DNA of 64,000 nt from Antedon mediterranea. Its lineage: Eukaryota > Echinodermata > Crinoidea > Comatulida > Antedonidae. The stretch is from positions 24,720,288 to 24,784,287 of the forward strand of contig NC_092676.1 in NCBI RefSeq assembly GCF_964355755.1. Direction: 5' to 3'. How positions within the stretch are numbered: position 1 is the stretch's first letter; each line of letters opens with the position of its first letter. The notes under the pieces were generated by a model. The model searched no databases and was not told where the DNA came from. It saw nothing but the letters and a program-made list of their open reading frames with translations. Shown here piece after piece: positions 60,501 through 64,000 of the stretch. The position numbers were made by a program, and so were the translations under genes.

Positions 60501-63500
60501 TTTGGTAAATTCCTCTACTTTGGTAAATTCCTCTACTTTGGTAAATTCCTCTACCTTGTAATTCCACTACTCCCAATTCCTCTACTGTTACAATTCCTCT
60601 ACTTTTTCAATTGTGCAATCGTTCTGCACAAACAAATTACATGCCTACAATACTTACCAACGTGTTTTGATGGTTGGATTAAATCAACGTTTTCTTCTGA
60701 ATTTACAACTTGTTGCATCACCTTTTCAGTGGCTATAATCATATCGATTTGTTTATTGATTTCCTGAAACCAAAATTATAGAAAGGTTACGCTGTTGTTG
60801 TTGTTAAAAATGTCGATAAAAAGTCAGGAACAGTTTCCTAGTGTAGACCAGTTGAATACCTTAAAAACCTGCATGTTTGCAGACAAGTCTAAGTCTATTG
60901 GTAACCAAACACTGAGTTTATTCAGAATAAAAAAATGTTAAGTTTATATATACAGTACCTTGTTTTCATTATATACAACTATATCTGTCACTGAAACAAC
61001 GTCCTGGTTGTAAAAATAAAAAATAAACAAATTGTTTACAAGATACTTTTTTTTCTATTAGCCTAAAATAATCTAAAAATATCAATTAATTGAAATTTAA
61101 GGGACTCAAAATCACTGAAACTTTTACCATGACGCGACGAGTCTACGATCTGTTTTATGTCCGCCGTTATAAAATTAAAAAATCGCTATTGTGTCTACAA
61201 TATGTTTGATATTAATAAGTAAAATGTTTACCTCTACTGTTTGCTTTATATCACGATCGGACACAAACACTCCATCTGCTAATTCAATAATCACTGATGA
61301 TAACATATCAATTTCATTGTTTGAGAGTTGTCGTGGATTTGCTAGTTTTGATGCAATTCCGGATATGCGTAATTTATCTGTTAATGATGATCCGTTCATC
61401 TTGAACAAAAAAATGAACCCGTCCATTATTTGTTTTTCGTGTCACTCTAGCGGGGCCAGAAGCATTTTTCTACTATGAGGTTAAGGCAGAAATCATGAAT
61501 AATGACATTGACATTATGACATTGTAGTATATATAGTAAAGTACAAATAATTAGGGTCATGAATTATTCATGATTTCTGTCTTAACCTAATACGAAACAA
61601 ATAATGCGGCAGAGGATACGCCACTGTAGCAAGTTATCAGCAAAATAAAGTTACTTACTAACGCGCCTAGATTTTGAAAAGCAACGCGGATGTTCACATT
61701 GAATGTGAACTGTACACTGTTTCCACTAGGGTCAGTAGCGGTATAAACGACTCTTGTATTTCCAATGATAAAAATGTCTCCAGAACTATGTGTTGATGAG
61801 ATTGTCGGCGGGATCATAGAGTTATCGGTGGAAAGAGGTTCGTTCCATTCCACAGATGAGTTCGTCTCGGTCGCATCAATAAAAATCTCTATGTCACTTG
61901 TCATGTTAACAAAGTCTGGAGGTTCATCGTCTGAAATTGAAAAAAAAGCGGTATGTTTATAAGCAGTTAGACAGATTTCATCAATATTTCTATGATGAAT
62001 AGTACGAGTTCGCAGCAGATCAGCAGAGTTAAACCTTACCGTTTAAACGGCACATAAGCGCAACTGATTCTTTTTTCAGACATTAGGCCTAGCCTACTCA
62101 CCAAACACATCAATTTCAAACTGGCATAGTACAAAATTCGCGGCTTCGTCAATGGCTCTGAAGGTGACTGTAGTTGTGGAAAAGAGAAATACGTCACCAG
62201 TGTTATGATCAGACGTAATGGTAGGCGGGATCTGTGAGTTATCCGATGCACTTGGCTGGGTCCAATTCACCACTGCTGTGTACAGGCCATCATCAGTACC
62301 AATTGAAATATCAGATGGACAGTAAATAAAATATGGCTTCTCTAAATCTATCGAAATAAGGTAATAATACACTTCTATGAACACCGAATGAAAGTAAATA
62401 TATTTATATTTAAAAGTTACAATGATACAAAATATAATAGTGCAGGTAACATATTAAAGACTGTTTGTGGTACACCACATACATTTAGTATGAACAGCAA
62501 TGTGACACCACCTTAGAAACAATACTCTTCTATAGCTGGTTTCCATTGCGCCCATTGTGAAGCTTACTATTGTTTTAACTTTCACACCAGTCCCACCCAA
62601 TTTCCTCTATATTCCCAGTTTTCTGAACTTTCTTCATTCTCACTCCCGGGGACGATCGAAGTATGTTGATCGAAACGTCGAGAAACTCATCAGTTCCTTT
62701 CATTACTATACGTGGTGTACCGCAAACTTTACATCAACATTTTGATTTCACTATGCAAAACTTCAAACAATATATTAAAGACTATTAATAACATAAAGCT
62801 ATACCTAAAACTGTAATAACGAAAGAACAGTTCTGTACGTTTGATGCACCATCTGAAGCAGTGTAGATGACTTGTGTTTGGCCTACAGTAAAAGCCTCTC
62901 CTGGCACGTAATTGGTAGTAACTACTGGATGGTGTCCAGAATTGTCAATAATGTCTTGGAAGTCCCACTCTACGCGTGCCGAAGGCAATCTGTACTCTGT
63001 GTTGACGGTAATATCCATAGGACAGGTATAAAATACAGGTGCTTCAGTGTCTGATAAATAGCCAAGAAAATAGATAATAATGCTATGATAACTATTAAAT
63101 TGTTTATTCTATATACAAAGAAACATCGACCTCAATTCTTTTGAATTATGCGTATTGCTGTTTAATAAAAAATATTCTACTAATATACTTGATTCCCACT
63201 GGGCGCAGCGCAGGGACTAAGTGTTTTGACAAATCACAAACGATGGAGTATTCGAACTGCCGTTTGTCATTGGTCAACTCGCTTGCGTTACGTCTAGGTA
63301 CTTACGTTACGTCCTAATGGGACCAAAGCTTAAACAATACGATCAATTGTGATTACCTTCAACTAGTATATGAAACACACACGTTATTGTGTTCATAGAT
63401 GGATCAACAGCAGTAATGTTTCCAGTGTGGAAACCAATAGTAAACTCATCCCCTGACAAGTGCGAGTGATGCATTGTGGGTGCTTCTCCTGAATTATCCG

Positions 63501-63976
63501 TTGCATTAATGCTATCCCAGAAGACAGTCGCTGTTGGCATTCTGTGATCCGTAGAGACCGTAACATTGGCAGGGCAATTATGAATAACTGGAGATTGATC
63601 ATCTGAAAAATAGATACAGTTTGTTTATGAAGCGCTGAACGAGAAACTCGGAAAAACCTCATTTATAAGGAAAAATATTTATCTCTATCAACTAGCTCTA
63701 TCTATTAGCTATGTTGCTAATTCTTCTTACCTAAAACTGTTATATTGAATTGGCAATATGCAATGTTTCCCGCAGCATCTTCAGCGGTGAATAAAATAAG
63801 ATGAAATCCAATTTGGAGTTCCATTGACGTCACTTCCCGATCAGCAATCAATGGATTCTCACCACTGTTGTCAGTTGCGTTCAGATAGTCCCATGAAACG
63901 ATTGTTGTTGCAACATTAGGATCTGAAAAACCTGTAAGATCCTGAGGGCAATTTCTGAATACAGGGGCGGTAATAT
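51544..63976 (-). CDS. HYR-domain adhesion G-protein-coupled receptor (5' end outside window)
   Basis: Class B2 (adhesion) GPCR. Exons in order: 63731-63976, 63357-63602, 62805-63050, 62102-62341, 61659-61930 (five HYR domains, phase-1 exons); 61232-61399, 60959-61003, 60658-60763, 59441-59596, 58921-59002, 58192-58309 (GAIN-like); 57953-58023 and 57661-57775 ([19 protein letters not shown], then [12 protein letters not shown]); 57100-57209 (TM1), 56786-56894 (TM2), 56231-56451 (LYC, TM3 [23 protein letters not shown]4), 55882-55948 (CWL, TM5), 55670-55761, 55087-55246 (TM6-7), then tail exons 54654-54686, 54440-54461, 54189-54242, 53786-53833, 51544-51821. About 1100 residues are visible. 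Phases agree throughout. HYR domains probably mediate adhesion; autocleavage at the GPS and G-protein signalling are inferred. The start codon and more ectodomain lie beyond 64000. Confidence 0.88.
52303..53600 (-). mobile_element. 5'-truncated LINE with reverse transcriptase fragment
   Basis: On the minus strand 53447-53580 encodes [16 protein letters not shown] then [15 protein letters not shown]; 53290-53400 reads [12 protein letters not shown] and [11 protein letters not shown], the reverse transcriptase FADD catalytic box; 52850-53240 contains thumb-type LSWKPH...[15 protein letters not shown] and [17 protein letters not shown]. This is a Jockey/CR1-like non-LTR element. It is broken by a stop after LQKRVV and a frame change near 53410. 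The 3' end near 52303 is T-rich with TTTCA repeats (complement of a TGAAA tail). It sits in the last GPCR intron. Confidence 0.85.
53615..53745. mobile_element. MITE family M2 copy
   Basis: ACTAAAGCGTGGTTCTCACTAG at the left, then AAGGACGCAACGCAACG and inverted GTCGATTGTCAACTTGC. It abuts the truncated end of the LINE. Right boundary approximate. Confidence 0.55.
54867..55003. mobile_element. MITE family M2 copy in a GPCR intron
   Basis: TAACGCTTGGTTCCTACTAT at the left, TTGTAGCGGGGAACAAG at the right, with inner inverted CTAATGACAAG/CTTGTGATTGG. Confidence 0.6.
55383..55620. mobile_element. MITE family M3 copy in a GPCR intron
   Basis: CCACGGCAGTAACAAGACAATG at the left; CATCCTGTTGTTAGAATGCC at the right; internal CGTGTCGCAGCCATA. 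Confidence 0.65.
56105..56222. repeat. Tandem ~16-bp TTAAAAATTTAACAC repeat
   Basis: About seven degenerate copies of CCTTAAAAATTTAACA in the intron downstream of the TM3-TM4 exon, ending just before its splice donor. Confidence 0.8.
56474..56786. repeat. ~160-bp tandem duplication spanning an exon-intron edge
   Basis: The segment ATGATTCTTAAAAAGATT through ACATTATTAACTTACG occurs twice (56474-56625 and about 56635-56785). The second copy ends with the true donor of the TM2 exon, so the duplication created a decoy donor sequence in the intron. Confidence 0.8.
57270..57480. mobile_element. MITE family M3 copy in a GPCR intron
   Basis: Contains AAGACACTGAGCTCGCCTTG, GGCTGCGACAAATACCAAC and ACTGATCGTGTCACAGCCAT, and ends AGCATTCTGTTATTAG, matching the M3 family. 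Confidence 0.65.
58843..58866. repeat. 24-base alternating purine-pyrimidine tract
   Basis: Two copies of GTACGCGTGCGC in tandem, in a GPCR intron. Strict alternation makes it a Z-DNA candidate. Confidence 0.85.
59690..60560. repeat. 17-bp minisatellite with two successive unit types in a GPCR intron
   Basis: Units TACTTTGGTCATTCGCC dominate 59880-60190; TACTTTGGCAAATTCCT and TACTTTGGTAAATTCCT dominate 60210-60550; mixed precursors precede 59880. It lies in the intron between 59596 and 60658. Long open frames through it reflect the repeat, not a protein. Confidence 0.95.
63188..63335. mobile_element. MITE family M2 copy between two HYR exons
   Basis: TACTTGATTCCCACTGGGCG at the left, CCTAATGGGACCAAAGCTTA at the right; inner inverted CAAACGATGGAGTATTCGAA and CCGTTTGTCATTGG. 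Confidence 0.65.
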
Positions 63977-64000
63977 CTGGAAGATAAAGATCACATCATT

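Noticed and set aside
59663-60576. 257- and 228-residue open frames across the TACTTTGG array
   Set aside because: Created by the 17-bp tandem repeat, open in all three plus frames and on the minus strand, inside a GPCR intron.

Overview
This is eukaryotic, almost certainly metazoan, DNA. It is AT-rich, coding exons are short and bounded by GT/AG introns, and interspersed repeats are dense. The gene families fit a marine deuterostome: KIF17, clan-3 cytochrome P450s, SLC22 transporters and an adhesion GPCR carrying hyalin (HYR) repeats. The palindrome TAGGCCTA is very frequent. An echinoderm such as a crinoid or sea cucumber is my best guess, but this is inference. Nothing prokaryotic (operons, Shine-Dalgarno sites, CRISPR) is present, and I saw no tRNA or rRNA gene.

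Layout: (1) 156-8449, plus strand: the 3' part of a KIF17 kinesin gene. Its last intron holds a large 17-bp minisatellite that grew inside a DNA transposon and was then split by a 2.2 kb element. (2) 8450-11653: 3' UTR/intergenic with MITEs. (3) 11654-36706, plus strand: three tandem, apparently intact CYP3-like P450 genes of 13 coding exons each (509, 507 and 518 codons). The first two are recent duplicates, roughly 95% identical in protein by eye. A 5.9 kb nested repeat island lies between them and is absent from the matching place after copy 2. (4) 37055-48514, minus strand: two tandem SLC22-type transporter genes of 10 coding exons each (560 and 575 codons). They arose from a ~6.8 kb tandem duplication whose breakpoint falls inside the last coding exon. 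The P450 and SLC22 clusters meet tail to tail with 348 bp between stop codons. (5) 51544 to beyond 64000, minus strand: an adhesion GPCR gene with five visible HYR domains, a GAIN-like region with GPS motif, seven transmembrane segments and a long acidic tail. Its 5' end lies outside the window.

Function: the P450s (ER monooxygenases) and SLC22 carriers (plasma-membrane organic ion transporters) could together form a small local xenobiotic/steroid handling cluster. KIF17 (ciliary/dendritic kinesin-2) and the GPCR look unrelated to it. Exon coordinates were assembled by hand from splice signals, reading-frame phase and comparison between paralogues; the P450 and SLC22 models are the firmest because paralogous exons have equal lengths. 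No previously undescribed system was demonstrated. The most unusual items are the HYR-adhesion-GPCR, the repeat-growth histories and several insertions that can be read against paralogous empty sites.
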